This document shows, piece by piece, positions 37,167 to 48,950 of a stretch of DNA of 64,000 nucleotides. A program made the position numbers and the translations under genes. The stretch lies in assembly GCF_046630445.1 (NCBI RefSeq), contig NC_092337.1:192464001-192528000 (forward strand), written 5' to 3'. The notes beneath the pieces were generated by a model. It did not search any database, was not told the DNA's origin, and saw only the letters and a program-made list of their open reading frames with translations. Origin of the DNA: Rutidosis leptorrhynchoides. Its lineage: Eukaryota > Streptophyta > Magnoliopsida > Asterales > Asteraceae. The stretch's first letter is position 1. Every line of letters starts with the position of its first letter.

Positions 37167-38381
37167 ATGGCACCGACTACTCGACACACCGTGAATATGA
37201 ATGAAGAGGAATTCCGTACTTTTCTTGCTTCAAACATAGCCGCAGTACAGGCTGCACTACATACCAACAATAACCTTGGATCTAGCAGTACAGGAAATTG
37301 TGTACGATGCACCTACAAAGAATTCACTGCCTGCAAACCTTTGGAATTTGATGGAACCGAAGGACCGATCGGATTGAAACGGTGGACCGAGAAGGTCGAA
37401 TCGGTGTTTGCCATAAGTAAGTGTACTGAAGAGGACAAAGTGAAGTACGCTACGCATACCTTCACAGGTTCTGCGTTAACATGGTGGAATACCTATCTAG
37501 AGCAAGTGGGACAAGACGATGCGTACGCACTACCGTGGTCAGCATTTAAGCACTTGATGAACGAGAAGTACCGTCCCAGAACCGAGGTCAATAAGCTCAA
37601 GACAGAACTTAGAGGGTTACAAACCCAAGGATTTGATATTACCACGTACGAAAGATGATTCACAGAATTGTGCCTATTGTGTCCGGGAGCATTCGAAGAT
37701 GAGGAAGAGAAGATCGACGCGTTTGTGAAAGGATTACCAGAAAGAATCCAAGAAGATATAAGTTCACACGAGCCCACCTCCATACAACAGGCATGTAGAA
37801 TGGCTCACAAACTAGTGAACCAGATTGAAGAAAGAATTAAAGAACAGACTACTGAAGAGGCCAATGTGAAGCAAGTCAAAAGAAAGTGGGAGGAAAACGG
37901 TGATAAGAATCACCAATACAACAACAACAGCAATTACAACAATAATCGCAACAATTATCCCAACAATCCCAACATCAATCGCAACTACAACAAACGGCCC
38001 AACAACAACAACAACAGCAACTACAACAATCATCCCAACAATAATAATAACCGCAACAACAACAACAATCAGAAGCAGCTATGCCAAAGGTGTGAAAAGT
38101 ATCACTCGGGGTTCTTCACCAAATTTTGCAACAAGTGTAAAAGAAATGGTCATAGCGCGGTGAAGTATGAGGTCTACGGACTAGGGGTTAATAGAACGAA
38201 AGTAACAAATGGTTTCGAAACGAGTAATGGCGGAGCAAGTAGTGTCGGAGTAAGTTATGCCAATGTAGTTTGTTATAAATGTGGAAAACCGGGCCACATT
38301 ATTAGAAATTGCCCGAACCAGGAGAACACGAATGGACAAGGCCGCGGAAGAGTTTTCAATATTAATGCGGTAGAGGCATAG
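37167..38381 (+). pseudogene. Element D Gag
   Basis: Start ATG at 37167 (MAPTTRHTVNMNEEEF). E starts at the equivalent ATG with a stop directly upstream, which supports this start. A retrotransposon Gag capsid domain covers residues about 55-160 (FDGTEGPIGLKRWTEKVESV, ALTWWNTYL). An in-frame TGA at 37656-37658 follows TTYER; E has it at the same codon. The rest contains an Asn-rich segment (37910-38070) and two zinc knuckles. The first has lost its last Cys (CNKCKRNGHSAVKYE); the second is intact (CYKCGKPGHIIRNC). The frame ends at TAG 38379-38381, where E has a CAG codon, so Gag and Pol were probably one frame. Confidence 0.85.
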
Positions 38382-39035
38382 GAAGACCCGGAGCTTGTTA
38401 CGGGTACGTTTCTTATTGACAATAAATCTGCTTATGTTTTATTTGATTCGGGTGCAGATAGAAGCTATATGAGTAGAGATTTTTGTGCTAAATTAAGTTT
38501 TCCATTGACGCCTTTGGATAGTAAATTTTTACTCGAATTAGCAAATGGTAAATTAATTTCAGCAGATAATATATGTCGAAATCGAGAAATTAAACTGGTT
38601 AGCGAAACATTTAAGATTGATTTGATACCAGTAGAGTTAGGGAGTTTTGATGTGATAATCGGTATGGACTGGTTGAAAGAAGTGAAAGCAGAGATCGTTT
38701 GTTACAAAAATGCAATTCGCATTATACGAGAAAAAGGAAAACCCTTAATGGTGTACGGAGAAAAGGGCAACATGAAGCTACATCTTATTAGTAATTTGAA
38801 GGCACAAAAACTAATAAGAAAAGGTTGCTATGCTGTTCTAGCACACGTCAAGAAAGTACAAACTGAAGAAAAGAGCATCAATGATGTTCCCATTGCAAAA
38901 GAATTTCCCGATGTATTTCCGAAAGAATTACCGGGATTACCCCCACATCGATCCGTTGAATTTCAAATAGATCTTGTACCAGGAGCTGCACCAATAGCTC
39001 GTGCTCCTTACAGACTCGCACCCAGTGAGATGTAA
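38382..39035 (+). pseudogene. Element D protease and linker
   Basis: In frame with gag after the TAG. A retropepsin-type aspartic protease has active site FDSGADRSYM near codon 22 and the phrase FDVIIGMDWL near codon 90, as in the RVP_2 family of plant gypsy elements. It would cleave the polyprotein. A linker to RT ([20 protein letters not shown]) follows and ends at TAA 39033-39035, where E has a Lys codon. The frame beyond is the RT, uninterrupted. Confidence 0.82.
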
Positions 39036-41618
39036 GAACTGCAAAGCCAATTACAAGAACTTTTAGAGCGTGGTTTCATTCGACCAAGCACATCACCGTG
39101 GGGAGCTCCTATTTTGTTTGTCAAGAAGAAAGATGGTACATTCAGGTTGTGTATCGACTACCGAGAGTTGAACAAACTTACCATCAAGAACCGCTACCCA
39201 CTACCGAGAATCGACGACTTATTTGATCAACTACAAGGCTCGTCTGTTTATTCAAAGATTGACTTACGTTCTGGGTATCATCAAATGCGGGTGAAAGAAG
39301 ATGATATTCCAAAGACTGCTTTCAGAACACGTTACGGTCATTACGAGTTTATGGTCATGCCGTTTGGTTTAACTAATGCACCAGCTGTGTTCATGGACCT
39401 TATGAACCGAGTGTGTGGACCATACCTTGACAAGTTTGTCATTGTTTTCATTAATGACATACTTATTTACTCAAAGAACGACCAAGAACACGGTGAACAT
39501 TTGAGAAAGGTGTTAGAAGTATTGAGGAAGGAAGAATTGTACGCTAAGTTTTCAAAGTGTGCATTTTGGTCGGAAGAAGTTCAATTCCTCGGTCACATAG
39601 TGAACAAAGAAGGTATTAAGGTGGATCCGGCAAAGATAGAAACTGTTGAAAAGTGGGAAACCCCGAAAACTCCGAAACACATACGCCAGTTTTTAGGACT
39701 AGCTGGTTACTACAGAAGGTTCATCCAAGACTTTTCCAGAATAGCAAAACCCTTGACTACATTAACGCATAAAGGGAAGAAATTTGAATGGAATGATGAA
39801 CAAGAGAAAGCGTTTCAGTTATTGAAGAAAAAGCTAACTACGGCACCTATATTGTCATTGCCTGAAGGGAATGATGATTTTGTGATTTATTGTGACGCAT
39901 CAAAGCAAGGTCTCGGTTGTATATTAATGCAACGAACGAAGGTGATTGCTTATGCGTCTAGACAATTGAAGATTCACGAACAAAATTATACGACGCATGA
40001 TTTGAAATTAGGCGCGGTTATTTTTGCATTAAAGACTTGGAGGCACTACTTATATGGGGTCAAAAGTATTATATATACCGACCACAAAAGTCTTCAACAC
40101 ATATTTAATCAGAAACAACTGAATATGAGGCAGCGTAGGTGGATTGAATTATTGAATGATTACGACTTTGAGATTCGTTACCACCCGGAGAAGGCAAATT
40201 TGGTAGCCGATGCCTTGAGCAGGAAGGACAGAGAACCCATTCGAGTAAAATCTATGAATATAATGATTCATAATAACCTTACTACTCAAATAAAGGAGGC
40301 GCAACAAGGAGTTTTAAAAGAGGGAAATTTAAAGGATGAAATACCCAAAGGATCGGAGAAGCATCTTAATATTCGGGAAGACGGAACAGGGAAGATGTAC
40401 AAGGATCTCAAGAAACATTTTTGGTGGCCGGGTATGAAAGCCGATGTTGCTAAATATGTAGGAGAATGTTTGACGTGTTCTAAGGTCAAAGCTGAGCATC
40501 AGAAACCATCAGGTCTACTTCAACAACCCGAAATCCCGGAATGGAAATGGGAAAACATTACCATGGATTTCATCACTAAATTGCCAAGGACTGCAAGTGG
40601 TTTTGATACTATTTGGGTAATAGTTGATCGTCTCACCAAATCAGCACACTTCCTGCCAATAAGAGAAGATGACAAGATGGAGAAGTTAGCACGACTGTAT
40701 TTGAAGGAAGTCGTCTCCAGACATGGAATACCAATCTCTATTATCTCTGATAGGGATGGCAGATTTATTTCAAGATTCTGGCAGACATTACAGCAAGCAT
40801 TAGGAACTCGTCTAGACATGAGTACTGCCTATCATCCACAAACTGATGGGCAGAGCGAAAGGACGATACAAATGCTTGAAGACATGCTACGAGCATGTGT
40901 TATTGATTTTGGAAACAGTTGGGATCGACATCTACTGTTAGCAGAATTTTCCTACAACAACAGCTACCTTTCAAGCATTGAGATGGTGCCGTTTGAAGCA
41001 CTTTATGGTAGAAAGTGCAGGTCTCCGATTTGTTGGAGTGAAGTGGGGGATAGACAGATTACGGGTCCGGAGATTTTACAAGAAACTACCGAGAAGATCA
41101 TCCAAATTCAACAACGGTTGAAAACCGCCCAAAGTCGACAAAAGAGCTACGCTGACATTAAAAGAAAAGATATAGAATTTGAAATTGGAGAGATGGTCAT
41201 GCTTAAAGTTGCACCTTGGAAAGGCGTTGTTCGATTTGGTAAACGAGGGAAATTAAATCCAAGGTATATTGGACCATTCAAGATTATTGATCGTGTCGGA
41301 CCAGTAGCTTACCGACTTGAGTTACCTCAACAACTCGCGGCTGTACATAACACTTTCCACGTCTCGAATTTGAAGAAATTTTTTGCTAAAGAAGATCTCA
41401 CTATTCCGTTAGATGAAATCCAAATCAACGAAAAACTTCAATTCATCGAAGAACCCGTCGAAATAATGGATCGTGAGGTTAAAAGACTTAAGCAAAACAA
41501 GATAACAATTGTTAAGGTTTGTAGAGGACCCGAGTTCACCTGGGAGCATGAAGATCAGATGAAGAAGAAATACCCGCATCTATTTCCAGAAGATTCGTCA
41601 ACACCTTCAACAGCTTAA
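39036..41618 (+). pseudogene. Element D reverse transcriptase, RNase H and integrase
   Basis: Open for 860 codons to TAA at 41616. [19 protein letters not shown], the first catalytic Asp in [10 protein letters not shown] is present, but the YXDD-type box reads FINDILIY (Asn codon 39453-39455) where E has FIDDILIY, so RT is predicted inactive. RNase [11 protein letters not shown] and TDHKSLQ are present. Integrase: 34 codons that E retains (RYRAERIWVP onward), including both His of the HHCC finger, are missing at about 40387. The catalytic core is present ([27 protein letters not shown]). The GPY/F region and a chromodomain-like tail follow; the tail lacks WNAH, seen in E. Best described as a chromovirus-like Ty3/gypsy pol. 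Confidence 0.9.
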
Positions 41619-41653
41619 AATTTCGGGACGAAATTTATTTAACGGGTAGGTAC
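41618..41653 (+). promoter_or_regulatory. Element D 3' terminal palindrome and plus-strand priming region
   Basis: AAATTTCG-GGA-CGAAATTT (41618-41636) is a perfect 8-bp inverted repeat that overlaps the pol stop codon. It is followed by ATTTAACGGGTAGGTAC, directly at the LTR. E, A and F keep the arrangement with small changes. Confidence 0.75.
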
Positions 41654-44600
41654 TGTAGTGACCCGAACTTTTCCATGTTTATATATATTAATTAAGATTG
41701 ATATTTACATGATTAAATGTTTCCAACATGTTAAGCAATCAAACTTGTTAAGACTTGATTAATTGAAATATGTTTCATGTAGACAATTGACCACCTAAGT
41801 TGACCGGTGATTCATGAACGTTAAAACTTGTAAAAACTATATGATGACATATATATGGATATATATATATAATTAACATGATACTATGATAAGTAAACAT
41901 ATCATTAAGTATATTAACAATGAACTACATATGTAAAAACAAGACTACTAACTTAATGATTTTTAAACGAGACATATATGTAACGATTATCGTTGTAAAG
42001 ACATTTAATGTATATATATCATATTAAGAGATATTCATACATGATAATATCATGATAATATAATAATTTGAAATCTCATTTGATATTATAAACATTGGGT
42101 TAACAACATTTAACAAGATCGTTAACCTAAAGGTTTCAAAACAACACTTACATGTAACGACTAACGATGACTTAACGACTCAGTTAAAATGTATATACAT
42201 GTAGTGTTTTAATATGTATTTATACACTTTTGAAAGACTTCAATACACTTATCAAAATACTTCTACTTAACAAAAATGCTTACAATTACATCCTCGTTCA
42301 GTTTCATCAACAATTCTACTCGTATGCACCCGTATTCGTACTCGTACAATACACAGCTTTTAGATGTATGTACTATTGGTATATACACTCCAATGATCAG
42401 CTCTTAGCAGCCCATGTGAGTCATCTAACACATGTGGGAACCATAATTTGGCAACTAGCATGAAATATCTCATAAAATTACAAAAATATGAGTAATCATT
42501 CATGACTTATTTACATGAAAACAAAATTACATATCCTTTATATCTAATCCATACACCAACGACCAAAAACACCTACAAACACTTTTATTCTTCAATTTTA
42601 TTCATCTAATTGATCTCTCTCAAGTTCTATCTTCAAGTTCTAAGTGTTCTTCATATATTCTACAAGTTCTAGTTACATAAAATCAAGAATACTTTCAAGT
42701 TTGCTAGCTCACTTCCAATCTTGTAAGGTGATCATCCAACCTCAAGAAATTTTTGTTTCTTACAGTAGCTTATTATTCTAATACAAGGTAATAATCATAT
42801 TCAAACTTTGGTTCAATTTCTATAACTATAACAATCTTATTTCAAGTGATGATCTTACTTGAACTTGTTTTCGTGTCATGATTCTGCTTCAAGAACTTCG
42901 AGCCATCCAAGGATCCGTTGAAGCTAGATCCATTTTTCTCTTTTCCAGTAGGTTTATCCAAGGAACTTAAGGTAGTAATGATGTTCATAACATCATTCGA
43001 TTCATACATATAAAGCTATCTTATTCGAAGGTTTAAACTTGTAATCACTAGAACATAGTATAGTTAATTCTAAACTTGTTCGCAAACAAAAGTTAATCCT
43101 TCTAACTTGACTTTTAAAATCAACTAAACACATGTTCTATATCTATATGATATTCTAACTTAATAATTTAAAACCTGGAAACATGAAAAACACCGTAAAA
43201 CTGGATTTACGCCGTCGTAGTAACACCGTGGGCTATTTTGGGTTAGTTAATTAAAAACTATGATAAACTTTGATCTAAAAGTTATTATTCTGAGAAAATG
43301 ATTTTTATTATGAACATGAAACTATATCCAAAAATTATGGTTAAACTCAAAGTGGAAGTATGTTTTCTAAAATGGTCATCTAGACGTCGTTCTTTCGACT
43401 GAAATGACTACCTTTACAAAAACGACTTGTAACTTATTTTTCCGACAATAAACCTATACTTTTTCTATTTATATTCATAAAATAGAGTTCAATATGAAAC
43501 CATAGCAATTTGATTCACTCAAAACGGATTTAAAATGAAGAAGTTATGGGTAAAACAAGATTGGATAATTTTTTCTCATTTTAGCTACGTGAAAATTGGT
43601 AACGAATCTATTCCAACCATAACTTAATCAACTTGTATTGTATATTATGTAATCTTGAGATACCATAGACACGTATACAATGTTTCGACCTATCATGTCG
43701 ACACATCTATATATATTTCGGAACAACCATAGACACTCTATATGTGAATGTTGGAGTTAGCTATACAGGGTTGAGGTTGATTCCAAAATATATATAGTTT
43801 GAGTTGTGATCAATACTGAGATACGTATACACTGGGTTGTGGATTGATTCAAGATAATATTTATCGATTTATTTCTGTACATATAACTGTGGACAACTAG
43901 TTGTAGGTTACTAACGAGGACAGCTGACTTAATAAACTTAAAACATCAAAATATATTAAAAGTGTTGTAAATATACTTTGAACATACTTTGATATATATG
44001 TATATATTGTTATAGGTTCGTGAATCAACCAGTGGCCAAGTCTTACTTCCCGACGAAGTAAAAATCTGTGAAAGTGAGTTATAGTCCCACTTTTAAAATC
44101 TAATATTTTTGGGATGAGAATACATGCAGGTTTTATAAATGATTTACAAAATAGACACAAGTACGTGAAACTACATTCTATGGTTGAATTATCGAAATCG
44201 AATATGTCGCTTTTTATTAAGTCTGGTAATCTAAGAATTAGGGAACAGACACCCTAATTGACGCGAATCCTAAAGATAGATCTATTGGGCCTAACAAACC
44301 CCATCCAAAGTACCGGATGCTTTAGTACTTCGAAATTTATATCATATCCGAAGGGTGTCCCGGAATGATGGGGATATTCTTATATATGCATCTTGTTAAT
44401 GTCGGTTACCAGGTGTTCACCATATGAATGATTTTTATCTCTATGTATGGGATGTGTATTGAAATATGAAATCTTGTGGTCTATTATTATGATTTGATAT
44501 ATATAGGTTAAACCTATAACTCACCAACATTTTTGTTGACGTTTTAAGCATGTTTATTCTCAGGTGATTATTAAGGGCTTCCACTGTCGCATACTTAAAT

Positions 44601-44906
44601 AAGGACGAGATTTGGAGTCCATGCTTGTATGATATTGTGTAAAAACTACATTCAAGAAACTTATTTTGTTGTAACATATTTGTATTGTAAACCATTATGT
44701 AATGGTCGTGTGTAAATAGGATATTTTAGATTATCATTATTTGATAATCTACGTAAAGCTTTTTAAACCTTTATTGATGAAATAAAGGTTATGGTTTGTT
44801 TTAAAATGAATGCAGTCTTTGAAAAACGTCTCATATAGAGGTCAAAACCTCGCAACGAAATCAATTAATATGGAACGTTTTTAATCAATAAGAACGGGAC
44901 ATTTCA
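41654..44906 (+). repeat. Element D 3' LTR
   Basis: 3,253 bp, nearly identical to the 5' LTR, ending ACATTTCA before the TATAT duplication. Confidence 0.95.
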
Positions 44907-44911
44907 TATAT
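44907..44911. other. Target-site duplication of element D, right
   Basis: TATAT, identical to 31988-31992. Low-complexity sequence makes chance agreement easier, but E's LTR resumes exactly here. Confidence 0.85.
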
Positions 44912-45803
44912 GTACATATTTGTTATAGGTTCGTGAATCAACCAGTGGCCAAGTCTTATTTCCAACGAAGGAAAAATCTGTGAAAGTGAGTTATAGTCCC
45001 ACTTTTTAAATCTAATATTTTTGGGATGAGAATACATGCAGTTTTATAAATGTTAAATAGACACAAGTACGTGAAACTACATTCTATGGTTGAATTATTA
45101 AACCGAATATGCCCCTTTTTAGTCTGGTAATCTAAGAATTAGGGAACAGATACCCTAATTGACGCGAATCCTAAAGATAGATCTAATGGGCCCAACAAGC
45201 CTCATCCAAAGTACCGGATGCTTTAGTACTTCGAAATTATCATGTCCGAAGGGAGTCCCGGAATGATGGGGATATTCTATATGCATCTTGTTAAGGTCGG
45301 TTACCAGGTGTTCACCATATGAATGATTTTTATCTCTATGCAGTTTGCGAAATGCCTGATACGAGATGTGTAGTTATGAGAAATGAAATCTTGTGGTCTA
45401 TTATTACAATTTGATAAATATATAGGTTAAACCTATAACTCACCAAAATTTTTTGTTGACGTTTTAAGCATGTTTATTCTCAGGTGATTGTTAAGAGTTT
45501 CCGCTGTTGCATACTAAATTAAGGACAAGATTTTGGAGTCCATGCTTGTATAATATTGTTTAAAAACTGCATTCGAAGGCATTTATTGATGTGTAATATT
45601 ATTGTAAACCATTATGTAATGGTCGTGTGATAACGCTATATTTTATATTATCATTATTTGATAATCGTCGTAGTATTTTAAAAGTTATGGTTTGTTTTAA
45701 GATCAAATGCAGCCTTTGAAAAACGTCTCATATAGAGGTCAAAACCTCGCAACGAAATCAATTAATATGGAACGTTTATAATCAATATGAACGGAACATT
45801 TCA
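44912..45803 (+). repeat. Element E 5' LTR, right part
   Basis: Resumes the LTR interrupted at 31992 and ends ACATTTCA. It includes the block conserved in all LTRs of this group (GACGCGAATCCTAAAG, CCCGGAATGATGGGG). Confidence 0.9.
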
Positions 45804-45804
45804 T

Positions 45805-45822
45805 TTGGTATCCGAGTGTTGG
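45805..45822 (+). promoter_or_regulatory. Primer-binding site of element E
   Basis: TTGGTATCCGAGTGTTGG, one base after the LTR; a single C-to-T change from D's site. Confidence 0.85.
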
Positions 45823-46016
45823 TCTTAGAGAACCAGAAATTTGCATTAGTGTGTCTAACCGAATTTTTTAGGATGCATTAGCGAGTCTAGACTTCGATCG
45901 TGTTTTCTTAAAAAAAATGATTGCTTAACATTTTTTTTGTTGGAAACTCTATATTATTAACATGTAAATATTATGTGATATATTAATCTCTTAACGTGTT
46001 TGATATTGTGTAATAG

Positions 46017-46631
46017 ATGTCTACCTCTAATACAAATTCCATCGACTCACCTAATAATAATGAAGAGTCGAATATATATTGAGAAGATTCACAAATTCCC
46101 GAAGAAGAACCGGAAGAAGAGGAACCGGAAGAAGAGGAACCCGAAGAAGAAGAGTTTCCGGGGGAGGAAATATTAGAAACCATTGAAAAACAGATAAATA
46201 AAAGAAAATCCTCAACCAATGGACCAAAATTAATAATGGTCAATGGTGTTTCCACCGAGGAAGCAAAATATTGGGAAGATTATCAATTTTCCGATGAATC
46301 GGATCCCGATGAGGATTCCGATGATGTTATAGAAATTACCCCGACCCAAATTAAAAAGGCAAAAGAAAATAATAAGGGAAAAGGCATAAAAATAGAAAAA
46401 CCCGAGTCCAACCCCGATGACCTCTATGTTAACATGAAATGTCCCGATGGAAAATACCGTCAACACCCGTATTTCTTAAGTTTTAGCTATAACCTGGGAA
46501 CATCTAAGCCACCGGGTCCTTCTAGACCATTTGAGAAAAGAACGGCTCGTATTAGGGGAGTACCATATATACCTAGGAAATTAGCGAAACAAACCAAGTC
46601 CGAAGAAGAAGAAACAAGTGAGTCGGAATAA
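46017..46631 (+). pseudogene. Element E acidic leader ORF (ORF1)
   Basis: 204 codons in one frame with a single TGA at 46080-46082 (a Trp codon in D). Glu-rich EPEEE repeats (15-bp unit here, 18-bp in D), then VNGVSTEEAKYWEDYQFSDE, an acidic stretch, KKAKENNKGKGIKIEK, and a tail (CPDGKYRQHPYF, PPGPSRPFEKRTARIRG, SEEEETSESE) that D has lost. Product unknown. Acidic and Lys-rich blocks next to each other could suit nuclear or nucleic-acid-associated roles, but nothing in the sequence proves it. Confidence 0.7.
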
Positions 46632-46767
46632 AGAGTTGTAATCATGCGGTGTAATATATGTAAAATAAGTGTGCTTGTACTTTCTTGTGGTATGTAAAAA
46701 TTGCTTGTATTAATTGATAATTATCTTTTACGAATCTAATTCTCGTCTGTTTTACAGTATAAAAACC

Positions 46768-47437
46768 AAAAAATTTAGAAGACCTACCCGGGGACATGAT
46801 TGATGAAATCTTGTCTAAAGTCGGTCAGAATTCATCGGCACAATTATTTACGGCAAAATTAGTTTGTAGAACATTTGAAGAACGTTCCAGGCATGCCTTA
46901 GTTTATAAAAGGCTTTCATTTGAAAGATGGGGTATATCACATTGGGGACACCGTAAGTTACGCCGTGTTTTCTTTAAAGCGTTAAATGCGGGGAACCCAA
47001 ATTCAATTTTACGCTACGGGTTAAGAACCTATTTTGACTCAACATATCCCAACGTAGGACTTCGTGAGTTAGAAAGAGCTTCTAACATGTAACATAAAGA
47101 AACATGTTATGCTTACGAGTTAGTGATGTTCGCTTCTCATCAAAGTGAGAAAAAGAACATCGGATTACAACTTTTAAATAAAACCTTCCCACAAGTGACG
47201 GATTTAGAAGTTGGGGTAAGAAACAACGTTTTTATATTATTACGGGGCTGTTGGGCATTATGAAACCCTCATCCCTTTGACGATGTTACAACATGTTGTC
47301 TTGTCAACGGCCACAACGGTTATGTTCCACAAGACCAAGGATGTGAAGTAGTCTTAGTAAAACCAGAATGCATGACTTGTTTCTGGACTTATGAATTACG
47401 TATTTTTATTGCCTTTGCTGAACGACTTGCGTATTAA
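46768..47437 (+). pseudogene. Element E F-box pseudogene
   Basis: Homologous to D's F-box gene along its full length. The start region is deleted (the next ATG, 46796, is inside the F-box). Stops: TAA at 47090-47092 (D has CAA) and TGA at 47261-47263 (D has CGT). The C-terminal extension that D has cut off is kept in frame here: PECMTCFWTYELRIFIAFAE to a TAA at 47435-47437. The extension together with CLVNGHNG upstream gives Cys/His spacing that might bind zinc. About three quarters of residues agree with D over the first 98. Confidence 0.85.
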
Positions 47438-47610
47438 CTAGGATTGTTGTCACAACTGTTTTGTATCAAAGTTATTATGTGCTATAATAGCGGTATTGTA
47501 AGTTTGTAAAATATTGTATAAAAGTTTGAACGCGAAATATTATTATAATCAGCTTTTCATATAGAATTGTAGTAGTTAAATTGTATATTAGGTACAAAGT
47601 ATGAACTTAA

Positions 47611-47627
47611 CGGGTAGGTACTACCCG
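47611..47627. repeat. Perfect palindrome upstream of E gag
   Basis: CGGGTAGGTACTACCCG: 7-bp arms around GTA, 134 bp before the gag start. See 37019-37035 for D and 5052-5068 for A. Confidence 0.9.
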
Positions 47628-47760
47628 AATTAAAACTATAAAAAGCTAATATGAAGAAAAAGCTTTTATAAATGAGTTCATATTATGCTACGAAATACTA
47701 TTGACTACTCATAATATTCTATATGATTAACTTAATTCTTTTGGGCTATTTTTGAAATAA

Positions 47761-48950
47761 ATGGCACCGACGATTCGTCAAAATTTGAACATGAGCGAGG
47801 AAGACTTCCGTGTTTTCCTTGCAGCAAACATAGCGGCAGTACAGGCTGCAATGCAAAACAACAACAATAACTCTGAATCTAGCAATGCAAATAACGCCAC
47901 AAGAAATCGTGCAGGATGTTCCTACAAAGAATTCATTGCCTGTAAACCTCTGGAATTCGATGGAACCGAGGGTCCAATCGGATTTAAATGGTGGACTGAA
48001 AAGGTTGAATCGGTGTTTTCCATTAGTAAGTGTACTAAAGAAGATAAAGTAAAGCATGCTACGCATACCTTCATAGGTACTGCGTTAACATGGTGAAATA
48101 CCTATCTTGAGCAAGTGGGACAAGATGCTGTGTACGCACTACCGTGGTCAGCATTCAAACATCTGATGACTGAGCAGTATCGTCCCAGAAACGAGGTCAA
48201 TAAGCTCAAAGTAGAGCTTAAGGGAGTACGAACACAAGGATTCGATATTACCACATACGAACGATGATTCACGGAGTTGTGTTTATTGTGCCCAAGAGTG
48301 TTCGAAGATGAAGAGGAAAAAATCGACGCATTTGTAAAAGGGTTACCAGAATGGATCCAAGAAGATATAAGTTCACACAAGCCCGCCTCCATACAAAAGG
48401 CGAGTCGAATGGCTTATAAACTCATAAATTAGATTGAGGAAAGAATTAAAGAGCAGGCGGCCGAAGAAGCCAACACGAAACAAATCAAGAAAAAGTGGGA
48501 AGAAACCAGTGACAAGGGTCACAATTTTAACAATCAACACAGCAATTACAACTTCAATCGCACCAAATTTCGCAACAACAACCAACCCAACAACAATAAC
48601 CATTACAACCACCGTCCTAACAATAATAACAATCTCAACAACAACCATTTCAATAACAACTAACAACAGAAAAAACCATGCTTCAGATGTGTAGATTACC
48701 ATCCGAATGTGTTCTGCACAATATTTTGCACCAAGTGTAAGAGAAGTGGTCATGGCGCGGCAAAATGTGAGGTTTACGGACCAAAGAACAACAAAAATAA
48801 AGAAACAAATAATGTTGGAACAAATAATGCCGACGTAGTTTGTTATAAATGTGGAAAACCGGGCCACATTTTTAGAAATTTCCCAAACCAAGGGAATACT
48901 AATGGGCAAGGCCGCGGAAGAGTTTTCAATATTAATGCGGCAGAAGCGCA
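47761..48950 (+). pseudogene. Element E Gag
   Basis: Starts ATGGCACCGACG at 47761 with TAA just upstream. Same domain order as D: capsid (FDGTEGPIGFKWWTEKVESV), Asn-rich stretch and zinc knuckles. Stops: TGA 48094 (Trp in D), TGA 48265 (shared with D), TAG 48430 (CAG in D) and TAA 48661. Here the first knuckle is intact (CTKCKRSGHGAAKC) and the second has lost its last Cys (CYKCGKPGHIFRNF), the reverse of D. Confidence 0.85.

Larger units (their letters stand above)
31993..44906 (+). mobile_element. Element D: F-box-carrying Ty3/gypsy retrotransposon, young copy
   Basis: A complete element with LTRs of 3,252 and 3,253 bp that differ at about 1.5-2% over the first kilobase compared by eye, and a perfect TATAT target duplication (31988-31992 and 44907-44911) in E's 5' LTR. 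Internal order: tRNA-iMet-like primer site, acidic ORF, F-box gene, palindrome, gag, protease, RT, RNase H, integrase with a GPY/F region and a chromodomain-like tail, terminal palindrome. Near-equal LTRs point to recent insertion, yet the proteins are damaged. Confidence 0.95.

Noticed and set aside
40520..40819. Minus-strand frame of 99 codons, and similar ones opposite gag and pol of D and E
   Set aside because: They are antisense shadows of integrase and other pol domains, whose plus-strand frames match known families.
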